Origin: Homoserinibacter sp. GY 40078
GTDB lineage: Bacteria; Actinomycetota; Actinomycetes; Actinomycetales; Microbacteriaceae
Direction: 5' to 3'
DNA: 64,000 nucleotides
NCBI RefSeq assembly: GCF_008017545.1
Contig: NZ_VRTZ01000001.1
Coordinates: 1,205,741 to 1,269,740 of the forward strand
Shown: positions 49,554 through 57,010 of the stretch, piece after piece
Position numbering within the stretch: position 1 is the stretch's first letter
Layout of the letters: every line of letters starts with the position of its first letter
Made by a program: the position numbers and the translations under genes
The notes under the pieces: model-generated
The model's input: only the letters and a program-made list of their open reading frames with translations
The model's database searches: none
Told to the model about the DNA's origin: nothing

Positions 49554-50633
49554 ATGTCCACCGTCCCGCACACCCCGTGGCCTCGCGCCGTCGGAGTCTC
49601 GGTCGCCCTCGCCGTGCTCATCGGGGTCGTGGTCGCCGCGTTCTCGTGGACTGCCGTGACATCCGAGGTGAAGAACCTCCCCGTCGCGCTCGTGGCTCCT
49701 GAGGCGATGTCCGAGCAGCTCGCGACCGCCCTCGACGAGAAGGCGCCGGGCGCCTTCGACCTCGTCGCTGCGGACGACCGTGCCGACGCCGTCCGGCTCA
49801 TCGAGAGCCGCGAGGTGTACGGCGCGATCGTGGTCGGCGACGAGCCCGAGGTGCTGACCGCATCCGCGGCGGGTGCCGCTGCCGCCCAGCTTCTCGACGG
49901 CCTCGCCGACCCGCTGCAGGCGCAACTCCAGGCGGCCGTCGATGCGCAGGCCGCCGCCACGGGCGCGCCCGCACCGACCGTGACCGTCGCCGTCACGGAT
50001 GTCGTGCCGTTCGTCGACACCGACCCGCGCGGCGCGGGCCTCGCGGCGGCATCGTTCCCGCTCGTGCTCGGCGGCATGCTCGGCGGCATAGCTCTCACCA
50101 TCGCGCTCGTCGGCGTCTGGCGTCGGGTTGTGGCGCTCGCCGTGTACTCCCTCGCGGCAGGGTTCGTCGCGGCGGCCGTGCTGCAGCTGTGGTTCGGTGT
50201 GCTGCCCGGCGACTACCTCGTGAACTCGCTCGCCTACAGCCTTGCCTTCGCCGCGATCGGCGCCCCGCTCGTCGGGCTCGCCTCGCTCGTGGGTCGTCCG
50301 GGTCTCGCGATCGGGCCCGTGCTGTTCATGTTGTTCGCGAACCCCATCTCCGCCTCCACGCAGCCCGTGGAGTTCCTCCTCGAGCCGTGGGGCGCGATCG
50401 GTCAGTGGTTCCCGCCGGGGGCGGCGTCCACCCTCGTCCGCGACCTTGCCTACTTCCCCGCGGCGGACGCGACCTTCCCGTGGCTCGTGCTGGCGGCGTG
50501 GGCGCTCGGCGGCCTGGTGCTCGCGGTGGTCGGTGGCTTCCGGCAGGCGGGCGGCGCGTCGCGCCGGGCGGTGGAGGAGGCCGAGGAGGCCGAGGGCATC
50601 GATCCCGCGGAGGCGGCGTTCATCGCGCGCTGA
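49554..50633 (+). CDS. Multi-pass membrane protein (ABC-2/YhgE-Pip-like topology)
   Basis: Membrane protein of 359 residues. One N-terminal hydrophobic segment (about 12-33) is followed by a soluble extracytoplasmic domain of about 130 residues (VALVAPEAMSEQL; RLIESREVYGAIVVGDEPEVL), then five or so membrane segments from about 165 to 335 and an acidic cytoplasmic tail. This layout resembles ABC-2-type permeases and YhgE/Pip-like proteins, usually exporters. AGGAGGCCCC precedes the start. It is probably induced through the divergent TetR. Confidence 0.8.
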   Translation: MSTVPHTPWPRAVGVSVALAVLIGVVVAAFSWTAVTSEVKNLPVALVAPEAMSEQLATALDEKAPGAFDLVAADDRADAVRLIESREVYGAIVVGDEPEVLTASAAGAAAAQLLDGLADPLQAQLQAAVDAQAAATGAPAPTVTVAVTDVVPFVDTDPRGAGLAAASFPLVLGGMLGGIALTIALVGVWRRVVALAVYSLAAGFVAAAVLQLWFGVLPGDYLVNSLAYSLAFAAIGAPLVGLASLVGRPGLAIGPVLFMLFANPISASTQPVEFLLEPWGAIGQWFPPGAASTLVRDLAYFPAADATFPWLVLAAWALGGLVLAVVGGFRQAGGASRRAVEEAEEAEGIDPAEAAFIAR

Positions 50634-50642
50634 CGCCGCCGC

Positions 50643-51851
50643 TCAGCTGGGGGTGATCGGCACCGGCTCGGTGTCGGGGATGGGGCTCGCGTCGCGCCCG
50701 CGCAGATCGGGGTGCGCGCGACGGAACACCACGGGAACCAGGAATCCGATGAGCGCGAAAGCCGCCGCGGCGACGAATCCGCCATCGGGTCCGTGGTCGT
50801 CGATGAGGAAGCCCGCGACCGCCGAGCCGATCGCGGCACCGATGAGCTGGCCGGTGCCGACCCAGCCGTAGGCCTCGGCGGTGTCGGAGAACTTCACGCT
50901 CGCCGACACGATCGAGAACATCACGGCGAGAGCGGGCGCGATGCCGAGCCCGGCGATCACGAGGGTTGCCGAGATCGACCAGAACTCGAACGCGAACACC
51001 GCGAGCGTCGAGCCGACGAAGACGATGAGCATCCGCCGGGCGAGCGCCCAGGGGCCGATCGGCACGTTGCCGAACGCGAGCCCGCCGGTGAACGACGCGA
51101 TGGCCCAGATCCCGAGGACCAGACCGGCCTCCGCCCCGCCCTCGCCGAAGGTCGCGACGACCCCCGCCTCGACCGCTGCACACGACCCGACCAGCAGGAA
51201 TCCGGTGACGGTGGCCAGCAGCACGGGCGGACGGCGCAGCACCACGCCGAAGCGGCGCTTGCTGCGCGGGATGCGCACGCGCCCGAGCTCGGGGGAGGAG
51301 ATGAACCACGCGCCACCGGCGACCAGGAAGAAAACCGAGAGGAAGATCCCGGCGACCGTGGAGACCTGGATCGCGACGAACGTCACGACCACGGGCCCCG
51401 CGATCCAGATGATCTCCTGCGCGGATGCGTCGAGAGAGAACAGGGGCGTGAGCTGCCGCGAGTTCACCATCTTCGGGTAGATCGTGCGCACCGCGGGCTG
51501 CACCGGCGGATAGCTGAGGCCGGCGACGAGGCCCGCTGCCATGAAGCCCCACAGTGGCATCGGGGCGAGCGCGATCACGCAGAGGGCGACGGCGCACACC
51601 GCTGTCGTGAGGATCAGCACGGGGCGCATGCCCCAGCGGCCCATCCATCGGCTCGTCACGGGGCCGGCGATGGCCTGCCCGACGGAGGTCGCGGCGAGCA
51701 CGAGACCCGCGGCGCCATAGCTGTGGAAGATGTGCTCGATATGGATGAGGAACCCGAGCGACAGCATTCCGCTCGGGAATCGCGCCACCAGCTGCGCGGT
51801 GATGATCCGGGCGACGCCCCGGGTGCGCAGAAGATTCAGGTAGGCGTTCAC
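50643..51851 (-). CDS. MFS transporter
   Basis: Membrane transporter of 402 residues with about 12 hydrophobic segments. TSRWMGRWGMRPVL matches the MFS loop-2/3 motif, and the YGWVGTGQLIGAAIGSAVAGFL region near the end is typical of drug/metabolite exporters. The start is GTG 51851; TAAACT lies 9 bases upstream on the minus strand, suggesting a leaderless mRNA. Its tail faces the membrane-protein gene ending 10 bases away. Substrate unknown. Confidence 0.88.
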   Translation of the reverse strand: MNAYLNLLRTRGVARIITAQLVARFPSGMLSLGFLIHIEHIFHSYGAAGLVLAATSVGQAIAGPVTSRWMGRWGMRPVLILTTAVCAVALCVIALAPMPLWGFMAAGLVAGLSYPPVQPAVRTIYPKMVNSRQLTPLFSLDASAQEIIWIAGPVVVTFVAIQVSTVAGIFLSVFFLVAGGAWFISSPELGRVRIPRSKRRFGVVLRRPPVLLATVTGFLLVGSCAAVEAGVVATFGEGGAEAGLVLGIWAIASFTGGLAFGNVPIGPWALARRMLIVFVGSTLAVFAFEFWSISATLVIAGLGIAPALAVMFSIVSASVKFSDTAEAYGWVGTGQLIGAAIGSAVAGFLIDDHGPDGGFVAAAAFALIGFLVPVVFRRAHPDLRGRDASPIPDTEPVPITPS

Positions 51852-51922
51852 AGGACCCCCAGTTTAGTGCGGCGACCGCCCCGGCGGCGGTCTGTCGGGG
51901 GCCGCACCTAGGGTGTGGAAAG

Positions 51923-51951
51923 TGGGGATAACAACGGTGAAGTTATACACA
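51923..51951. promoter_or_regulatory. Two DnaA-box-like nonamers before nrdA
   Basis: TGGGGATAA (51923-51931; reverse complement TTATCCCCA) and TTATACACA (51943-51951) each differ by one base from the DnaA box TTATCCACA. DnaA controls nrd genes in some bacteria, so this may couple reductase expression to replication (inference). Confidence 0.5.
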
Positions 51952-51967
51952 TCTGTGGACGACACGC

Positions 51968-52016
51968 CCACTACATCTGGTGTTGGCTCGCCGTCGGTGG
52001 CCCGATATATAGTGGT
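51968..52016. promoter_or_regulatory. Pair of NrdR-box-like sites
   Basis: CCACTACATCTGGTGT (51968-51983) and CCCGATATATAGTGGT (52001-52016) resemble the ACACTATATNTTGTGT-type NrdR box. They are 33 bases apart, close to three helical turns, the spacing usual for cooperative NrdR binding. They lie about 125 bases before the nrdA start in a 288-base gene-free region. Confidence 0.68.
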
Positions 52017-52139
52017 GAGACCTTCCGGCCGGGGAAGCGCAACGGAGCACGAAAACGGCTGGTCGCAGGCCTGTTCACGCGGCCGAATCACTGGGAAGCA
52101 AGGGGACCGCGCCATCCGGCGCGAGAGGAGAGGGAACAC

Positions 52140-54611
52140 GTGACAATCACCGTCGTGAAGCGCAACGGGGAGCGCGAACCGTACGACGCCAACAAGATCA
52201 ACCTGGCGATCGAGCACGCGAGCCGCGGGCTCGACGAGAGCATCACCTGGGTCACCCAGATCGCCTCGGAGCTCGAGCTCACCCTCTTCGACGGCATCAC
52301 GACCCAGCAGCTCGACGAGGCGGTCATCCAGGTCGCCCTGCAGAACGTGAAGGACGACCCGCAGTTCGACACCGTCGCCGCGCGTCTGCTCCTCAAGACC
52401 ATCTACAAGCGCGTGCTCGGCGACTACGAGACCGACGACGAGCTCAAGGAGCAGCACCGCCTCCACTTCCGCAGTGCCATCGAGCGCGGGGTCTCGGAGG
52501 GTCTGCTCGACTCGCGTTTCCCCGGGCTGTTCGACCTCGACCGCCTCGCGGCGGCACTCGAGCCTTCGCGCGACTCGCTGCTCAAGTACATCGGCGTCGT
52601 CACGCTCAACAACCGCTACGGCATCAAGGCCCGCAACGGCGAGCCGCTCGAGGTGCCCCAGTTCTTCTGGATGCGCATCGCGATGGGCCTCACGCTCAAC
52701 GAGGCCGACCCGACGAGCCACGCGATCGCCTTCTACGACAAGATGTCGAAGCTCGAGTACCTCGCCGCGGGGTCCACCCTCGTGAACGCGGGCACCGCCT
52801 TCCCGCAGCTCTCGAACTGCTTCGTCATGGAGATGCACGACGACATCGAGCACATCGCCAAGTCGGTGCGCGACGTCATGTGGCTCACGAAGGGCACGGG
52901 CGGCATCGGCCTCTCGGTCACCAAGCTGCGTGCGCAGGGTTCGCCGATCCGCTCGAACAACACCACGAGCACCGGCCCGATCCCGTTCATGCACACGATC
53001 GACTCGGTGCTGCGCGCGGTGAGTCGCGGCGGCAAGAAGTTCGGTGCGCTCTGCTTCTACATGGAGAACTGGCACCTCGACTTCCCCGAGTTCCTCGAGC
53101 TGCGCAACAACTCGGGCGACCCGTACCGCCGCACCCGCACGGCCAACACGGCCGTGTGGATCTCTGACGAGTTCATGAAGCGCGTGCAGAACGACGGCGA
53201 CTGGTACCTCTTCGACCCGCTCGAGGTTGCCGACCTCAACGAGCTGTACGGCCAGGAGTTCTCGGACCGCTACGCCGAGTACGTGGCGCAGGCCGAGGCC
53301 GGCGAGCTGCGGATGTTCAAGAAGATCTCGGCGCGCGCCCAGTTCAAGGACATCCTGATGTCGCTCCAGACGACGAGCCACCCGTGGCTCACCTGGAAGG
53401 ACACCATCAACAACCGCGCCCTCAACAACAACACGGGCACGATCCACCTCTCCAACTTGTGCACCGAGATCTGCCTCCCGCAGGACCTCGAAAACATCTC
53501 GGTGTGCAATCTTGCCTCGATCAACCTCTCGACCCACCTCAAGGTGGACTCGAACGGTGGGCTCGGTTTCGACTGGGCGCTCATCGAGGATTCCGCGCGC
53601 AGCGCCGTGCGCCAGCTCGACAACCTCATCGACATCACCGAGTCGTCGGTGGCGGAGGCCGACCACGCCAACCAGACCAACCGTGCGATCGGACTGGGCG
53701 TCATGGGCTTCACCGATGTCGTGGAGCGCCTCGGCTTCTCCTACGAGTCGGAGGAGGCGTACGCGCTCATGGACGAGATCATGGAGCACGTCTCGTACGC
53801 CGCGATCGACGAGTCGGCCGACCTCGCCCGCGAGCGCGGTTCCTACGACAACTTCGCGGGGTCCCGCTGGTCGCAGGGTCTCGTGCCGTTCGACTCGATC
53901 GAACTCACCGAGAAGGACCGCGGCATCGCGATCACGGTCGACCGCACTATGCGCCTCGACTGGGACCGCCTTCGCGAGAAGGTCAAGGGCGGCATGCGCA
54001 ACGCGACGCTCATGGCGATCGCGCCCACCGCGTCGATCGGTCTCGTCGCCGGTACGACCCCCGGGCTCGACCCCCAGTTCGCGCAGATCTTCAGCCGCGC
54101 GACGAGCAACGGCAAGTTCCTCGAGGTGAACCGCAACCTCGTGCACGACCTGCAGCAGCTCGGCATCTGGGACTCGGTGCGCGAACAGGTGCTGCGCAGC
54201 CAGGGCGACGTACAGAACATCGCCGCGATCCCGGACGACATCAAGAAGGTCTACAAGACGAGCTTCCAGCTCTCGCCGTACTCCTTCATCGAGGTCGCCG
54301 CCCGCGCGCAGAAGTGGATCGACCAGGCCATCAGCCGCAACATGTACCTCGAGACGCGCGACCTCGGCGACATGATGGACATCTACTACGCGGCATGGGA
54401 GAAGGGCGTCAAGACGACCTACTACCTGCACATGAAGCCGCGCCACACGGCCGAGCAGTCGACGGTCAAGGTGAACAAGACCGAGGAGATCGGGCAGGGG
54501 GCCAAGCGCGGATTCGGCGCAGCGGCCGCGAGCCCGGCACCTGCCGCGGAGGCGCCCGCCGAGGCGTCGTCCGGCTCCCCGCGTCGTGGATTCGGAGGGC
54601 TCACGGCATGA
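52140..54611 (+). CDS. nrdA: Class I ribonucleoside-diphosphate reductase, alpha (catalytic) subunit, lacking its C-terminal CxxC tail
   Basis: Large subunit of 823 residues reducing ribonucleoside diphosphates. An N-terminal ATP-cone (VVKRNGEREPYDANKINLAI) gives allosteric control. The active-site cysteines are C227 (LSNCF) and C456 (SVCNLASINL), the thiyl-radical C441 with E443 (SNLCTEI), and the radical-transfer tyrosines lie near the C-terminus. GTG 52140 has GAGGAGAGGG upstream. After the Ala/Pro linker with two K/RRGFG motifs the frame stops at 54609-54611 without the redox-active cysteine pair that NrdA needs; that tail is in the next mini-ORF in the -1 frame. Confidence 0.95.
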   Translation: MTITVVKRNGEREPYDANKINLAIEHASRGLDESITWVTQIASELELTLFDGITTQQLDEAVIQVALQNVKDDPQFDTVAARLLLKTIYKRVLGDYETDDELKEQHRLHFRSAIERGVSEGLLDSRFPGLFDLDRLAAALEPSRDSLLKYIGVVTLNNRYGIKARNGEPLEVPQFFWMRIAMGLTLNEADPTSHAIAFYDKMSKLEYLAAGSTLVNAGTAFPQLSNCFVMEMHDDIEHIAKSVRDVMWLTKGTGGIGLSVTKLRAQGSPIRSNNTTSTGPIPFMHTIDSVLRAVSRGGKKFGALCFYMENWHLDFPEFLELRNNSGDPYRRTRTANTAVWISDEFMKRVQNDGDWYLFDPLEVADLNELYGQEFSDRYAEYVAQAEAGELRMFKKISARAQFKDILMSLQTTSHPWLTWKDTINNRALNNNTGTIHLSNLCTEICLPQDLENISVCNLASINLSTHLKVDSNGGLGFDWALIEDSARSAVRQLDNLIDITESSVAEADHANQTNRAIGLGVMGFTDVVERLGFSYESEEAYALMDEIMEHVSYAAIDESADLARERGSYDNFAGSRWSQGLVPFDSIELTEKDRGIAITVDRTMRLDWDRLREKVKGGMRNATLMAIAPTASIGLVAGTTPGLDPQFAQIFSRATSNGKFLEVNRNLVHDLQQLGIWDSVREQVLRSQGDVQNIAAIPDDIKKVYKTSFQLSPYSFIEVAARAQKWIDQAISRNMYLETRDLGDMMDIYYAAWEKGVKTTYYLHMKPRHTAEQSTVKVNKTEEIGQGAKRGFGAAAASPAPAAEAPAEASSGSPRRGFGGLTA

Positions 54612-54691
54612 ACGGGCACACCGCATCGACCGACGAGTACTACGTTCCCGTCGACCCGATGGACGAACTCCAGTGCGAGAGCTGCCAGTAG
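54608..54691 (+). CDS. Mini-ORF encoding the NrdA C-terminal CxxC tail (DELQCESCQ)
   Basis: 27 codons starting at ATG 54608 in a four-base ATGA overlap with nrdA, in the -1 frame. It ends DPMDELQCESCQ, the cysteine-pair end (C23, C26) normally found at the very C-terminus of NrdA and used to re-reduce the active-site disulfide. GGAGGG (54594-54599) is an excellent ribosome-binding site 8 bases before the ATG. It may be a separate peptide acting in trans, a -1 frameshift product, or a single-base sequence error. Confidence 0.6.
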   Translation: MNGHTASTDEYYVPVDPMDELQCESCQ

Positions 54692-54713
54692 CCGACGTAC
54701 GGTGAAAGAAGTG

Positions 54714-54773
54714 CGAGGCGGATGGGCTGGCCCCCATCCGCCTCGCTAACCCGGCTGCCGAGCCCGGCAGCCG
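54714..54773 (+). terminator. Two tandem hairpins between nrdA-tail and nrdB
   Basis: The first has perfect 13-bp arms (54714-54726 and 54733-54745, CGAGGCGGATGGG) with a 6-base loop. The second has 9-bp arms (54752-54760 and 54765-54773, CGGCTGCCG) with a 4-base loop. There is no T-run. They probably act as an attenuator or mRNA-stability element setting the NrdA/NrdB ratio. Confidence 0.75.
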
Positions 54774-54800
54774 TCAGTGGTTATCGGAAGGATACACACC

Positions 54801-55799
54801 ATGGCCATCCTCGGCACGGGCGTTCAAGAGGGCCTGCTGCTCAAGCCCATCACCTATCAGTGGGCGATGGATCTCTACGATCAGGCAGTCGCGAACACCT
54901 GGTTCCCCAACGAGATTCAGCTCGGCGAAGACCTCGCCGATTTCAAGAAGATGACCGACGAAGAGCGGCACGCCGTCACCTTCCTCATCTCCTACTTCAA
55001 CCCGAACGAGCTGCTCGTGAACAAGGCGCTCGCGTTCGGGGTCTACCCCTACATCAACGCTCCCGAGGCGCACCTCTACCTCGCGAAGCAGATGTGGGAA
55101 GAGGCGAACCACTGCATGTCGTTCGAGTACGTGCTCGAGACGTTCCCGATCGACCGCAACGAGGCCTACAACTCGCACGTCGACGTGCCGTCGATGGCCC
55201 GCAAGGAGGAGTTCGAGGTCAAGTTCATCAAGCGCATGACCGAGGAGACCCTCGACATCCGCACGGTGGAGGGCAAGCAGGACTTCATCCGCAACCTCAT
55301 CGCCTACAACATCATCCTCGAGGGCATCTGGTTCTACTCGGGCTTCATGGTGGCGCTGTCGTTCCGCCAGCGGAACCTGCTTCGCAACTTCGGATCGCTC
55401 GTCGACTGGATCGTGCGCGACGAGTCGCTCCACCTCAAGTTCGGCATCAACCTGATCCTCACCGTGCTCGACGAGAACCCCGAGCTGCAGACGCCGGAGT
55501 TCGCCGCCGAGATCAAGCAGATGATCCTCGACGCGGTCGAGATGGAGGAGCAGTACAACAACGACCTCCTGCCGGGCGGCATCCTGGGCCTCAACGCGAG
55601 CTACATCAACCAGTACGTGAAGTACCTCGCCGACCGTCGCCTCGAGGAGCTGGGCTTCGGCTCGCACTACAACGTGGTCAACCCCGCCAAGTGGATGGCC
55701 ACCGCGAACGACACCCTGCAGCTCGTGAACTTCTTCGAGTCCACGAACACCTCCTACGAGTCGAACGCGTCGGCCTCGTCGGGCACACGCAAGGAGTAG
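54801..55799 (+). CDS. nrdB: Ribonucleoside-diphosphate reductase beta subunit with Phe at the radical-tyrosine site (class Ic-like)
   Basis: Radical-generating subunit of 332 residues. The dimetal ligands are legible: E70 (NPNELLVN), E101 and H104 (EEANH), E174 (LEGIWFY), E208 and H211 (RDESLH), with the canonical spacings. The first ligand is Glu, not Asp, and the position of the tyrosyl radical (E. coli Tyr122) is Phe108. Both traits mark the subclass Ic enzymes (Mn/Fe cofactor, Chlamydia type); subclass Id is the alternative. A tyrosine near the C-terminus (NTSYESN) fits radical transfer. GGAAGGA precedes ATG 54801. Confidence 0.94.
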   Translation: MAILGTGVQEGLLLKPITYQWAMDLYDQAVANTWFPNEIQLGEDLADFKKMTDEERHAVTFLISYFNPNELLVNKALAFGVYPYINAPEAHLYLAKQMWEEANHCMSFEYVLETFPIDRNEAYNSHVDVPSMARKEEFEVKFIKRMTEETLDIRTVEGKQDFIRNLIAYNIILEGIWFYSGFMVALSFRQRNLLRNFGSLVDWIVRDESLHLKFGINLILTVLDENPELQTPEFAAEIKQMILDAVEMEEQYNNDLLPGGILGLNASYINQYVKYLADRRLEELGFGSHYNVVNPAKWMATANDTLQLVNFFESTNTSYESNASASSGTRKE

Positions 55800-55816
55800 C
55801 GGACAGCCACACGCCC

Positions 55817-55849
55817 GCCCCCGTCGTCCTTCAGTTGGACGGCGGGGGC
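55817..55849. terminator. Terminator hairpin between convergent nrdB and PNPOx-like gene
   Basis: 13-base arms (55817-55829 GCCCCCGTCGTCC; 55837-55849) with one G-U pair and a 7-base loop. It overlaps the last codons of the facing gene. Confidence 0.75.
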
Positions 55850-56238
55850 ACGCGGAACCGGCGGCCGCTCATCCGATCCGGCGTGATCCGCACGTAGTTG
55901 AACTTCTCGTCGGGCGTCCACGACACGAGCCCCAGGATCCCGGAGTGCTCGATCTCGTCGTCGCGCGAGAGGCGCTCTGCGACACCCCAGAGGATCACAC
56001 TCCACGCCTCGTCGTCGGTGTGGGCATCCACCTCGAAGGTCACCCGCGGATGCTCGGCGACGTGCGCGAGCTTCGCACCGGGAGCGCTCCGGAACAGGAC
56101 GCTGCGCCCGCCGACGGCGAAGTTCACGGGGAACACCTCGACGTCGTCGCCCTCCGCGAACGCCACACGACCCACCTCGGCGTCGGCGAGCAGATTCCAA
56201 CACTCGTCCTCGTTCAGGATCTCGGCGCCGCGCTGCAT
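55831..56238 (-). CDS. Pyridoxamine 5'-phosphate oxidase-fold (PPOX) protein
   Basis: Split-barrel flavin/F420-binding-fold protein of 135 residues: CWNLLADAEVGRVAFAEGDDVEVFPVNFAVGGRSVLFRS, then VTFEVDAHTDDEAWSVILWGVAE. Actinobacterial members bind FMN, F420 or haem; the exact cofactor is unclear. It faces nrdB, with a shared terminator overlapping its 3' end. It shows no obvious functional connection to its neighbours. Confidence 0.86.
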   Translation of the reverse strand: MQRGAEILNEDECWNLLADAEVGRVAFAEGDDVEVFPVNFAVGGRSVLFRSAPGAKLAHVAEHPRVTFEVDAHTDDEAWSVILWGVAERLSRDDEIEHSGILGLVSWTPDEKFNYVRITPDRMSGRRFRVPPPSN

Positions 56239-56322
56239 ACCGGCACCCTACGTCCGGATCGTGGCAAGCGACAGGACCTCCGACCCGGGGCCGCCCGTGA
56301 CCACGCGATTAGCCTCGGACTC

Positions 56323-56982
56323 GTGAGTGACGACCTCCGGGCCCGGTTGCGGGCCATTCCTCCCTTCCCCGCCGAGCTCCCCAGCTTCGAGCCGGGCGCC
56401 ACACCCGAGTCGCCGGGCGTGCTGTTCGTCGACTGGTTCGAGCAGGCCGCGTCCGCAGGGGTCCTCGCAGCCCAGGCGGGCGTGCTCGCCACGAACGATG
56501 AGACCGGGCCGAGCGCACGCGTGCTCACCCTGAAGGACGTCGACATCGCGACCGACGCGTGGGAGGTCGCGACCCCCGCCGACAGCCGCCCCGGCTCCGC
56601 CATGACCACGACGCCCCGCGCGGCGCTCACCTTCTTCTGGCCGGCCCTCGGCCGCCAGGTGCGGATCGAGGGGCGCGTCGTGCGCGCATCCACGGAGGAG
56701 TCGGCCGCCGACTTCCTGGCCCGCCCGGCATCCGCTCGCGCGGTCTCGCTCGTCGGCCGGCCGACACCCACGCTCACCGACGACGCCGCCTACGAGGGCG
56801 CTCTGGCCGCATCATCGCAGCGGGTCATCGCCGACCCGACGCTCGTGCCGGAGTCGTGGGCGCTCTGGCGCATCGTCGCGGACTCGGTCGAGTTCTGGCA
56901 GGCCTCACACGGCCGCGCCCACACCCGTCTGCGGTACCGCCGCGCGGACGGCGACTGGGCGCGCGAGCGGCTCTGGCCCTAG
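56323..56982 (+). CDS. Pyridoxamine 5'-phosphate oxidase-like flavoprotein
   Basis: FMN-dependent oxidase-like protein of 219 residues. The N-terminal split barrel (ARVLTLKDVD; AALTFFWPALGRQVRIEGRV) and the PdxH C-terminal dimerisation segment (VEFWQASHGRAHTRLRYRR, RLWP ending) are present, so a true PdxH-type role in PLP supply is possible. GTG 56323 lies 7 bases after TAGCCT (56310-56315), suggesting a leaderless transcript. An open frame running upstream overlaps the divergent PPOX gene and is not used. Confidence 0.86.
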   Translation: MSDDLRARLRAIPPFPAELPSFEPGATPESPGVLFVDWFEQAASAGVLAAQAGVLATNDETGPSARVLTLKDVDIATDAWEVATPADSRPGSAMTTTPRAALTFFWPALGRQVRIEGRVVRASTEESAADFLARPASARAVSLVGRPTPTLTDDAAYEGALAASSQRVIADPTLVPESWALWRIVADSVEFWQASHGRAHTRLRYRRADGDWARERLWP

Positions 56983-57010
56983 AACCCTCGCGCGCCTCGA
57001 TAATGATGGG

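Noticed and set aside
51915-52139. 75-residue N-terminal extension of NrdA
   Set aside because: It would translate through the DnaA-like and NrdR-like boxes and lacks family similarity; GTG 52140 with GAGGAGAGGG starts exactly at the ATP-cone.
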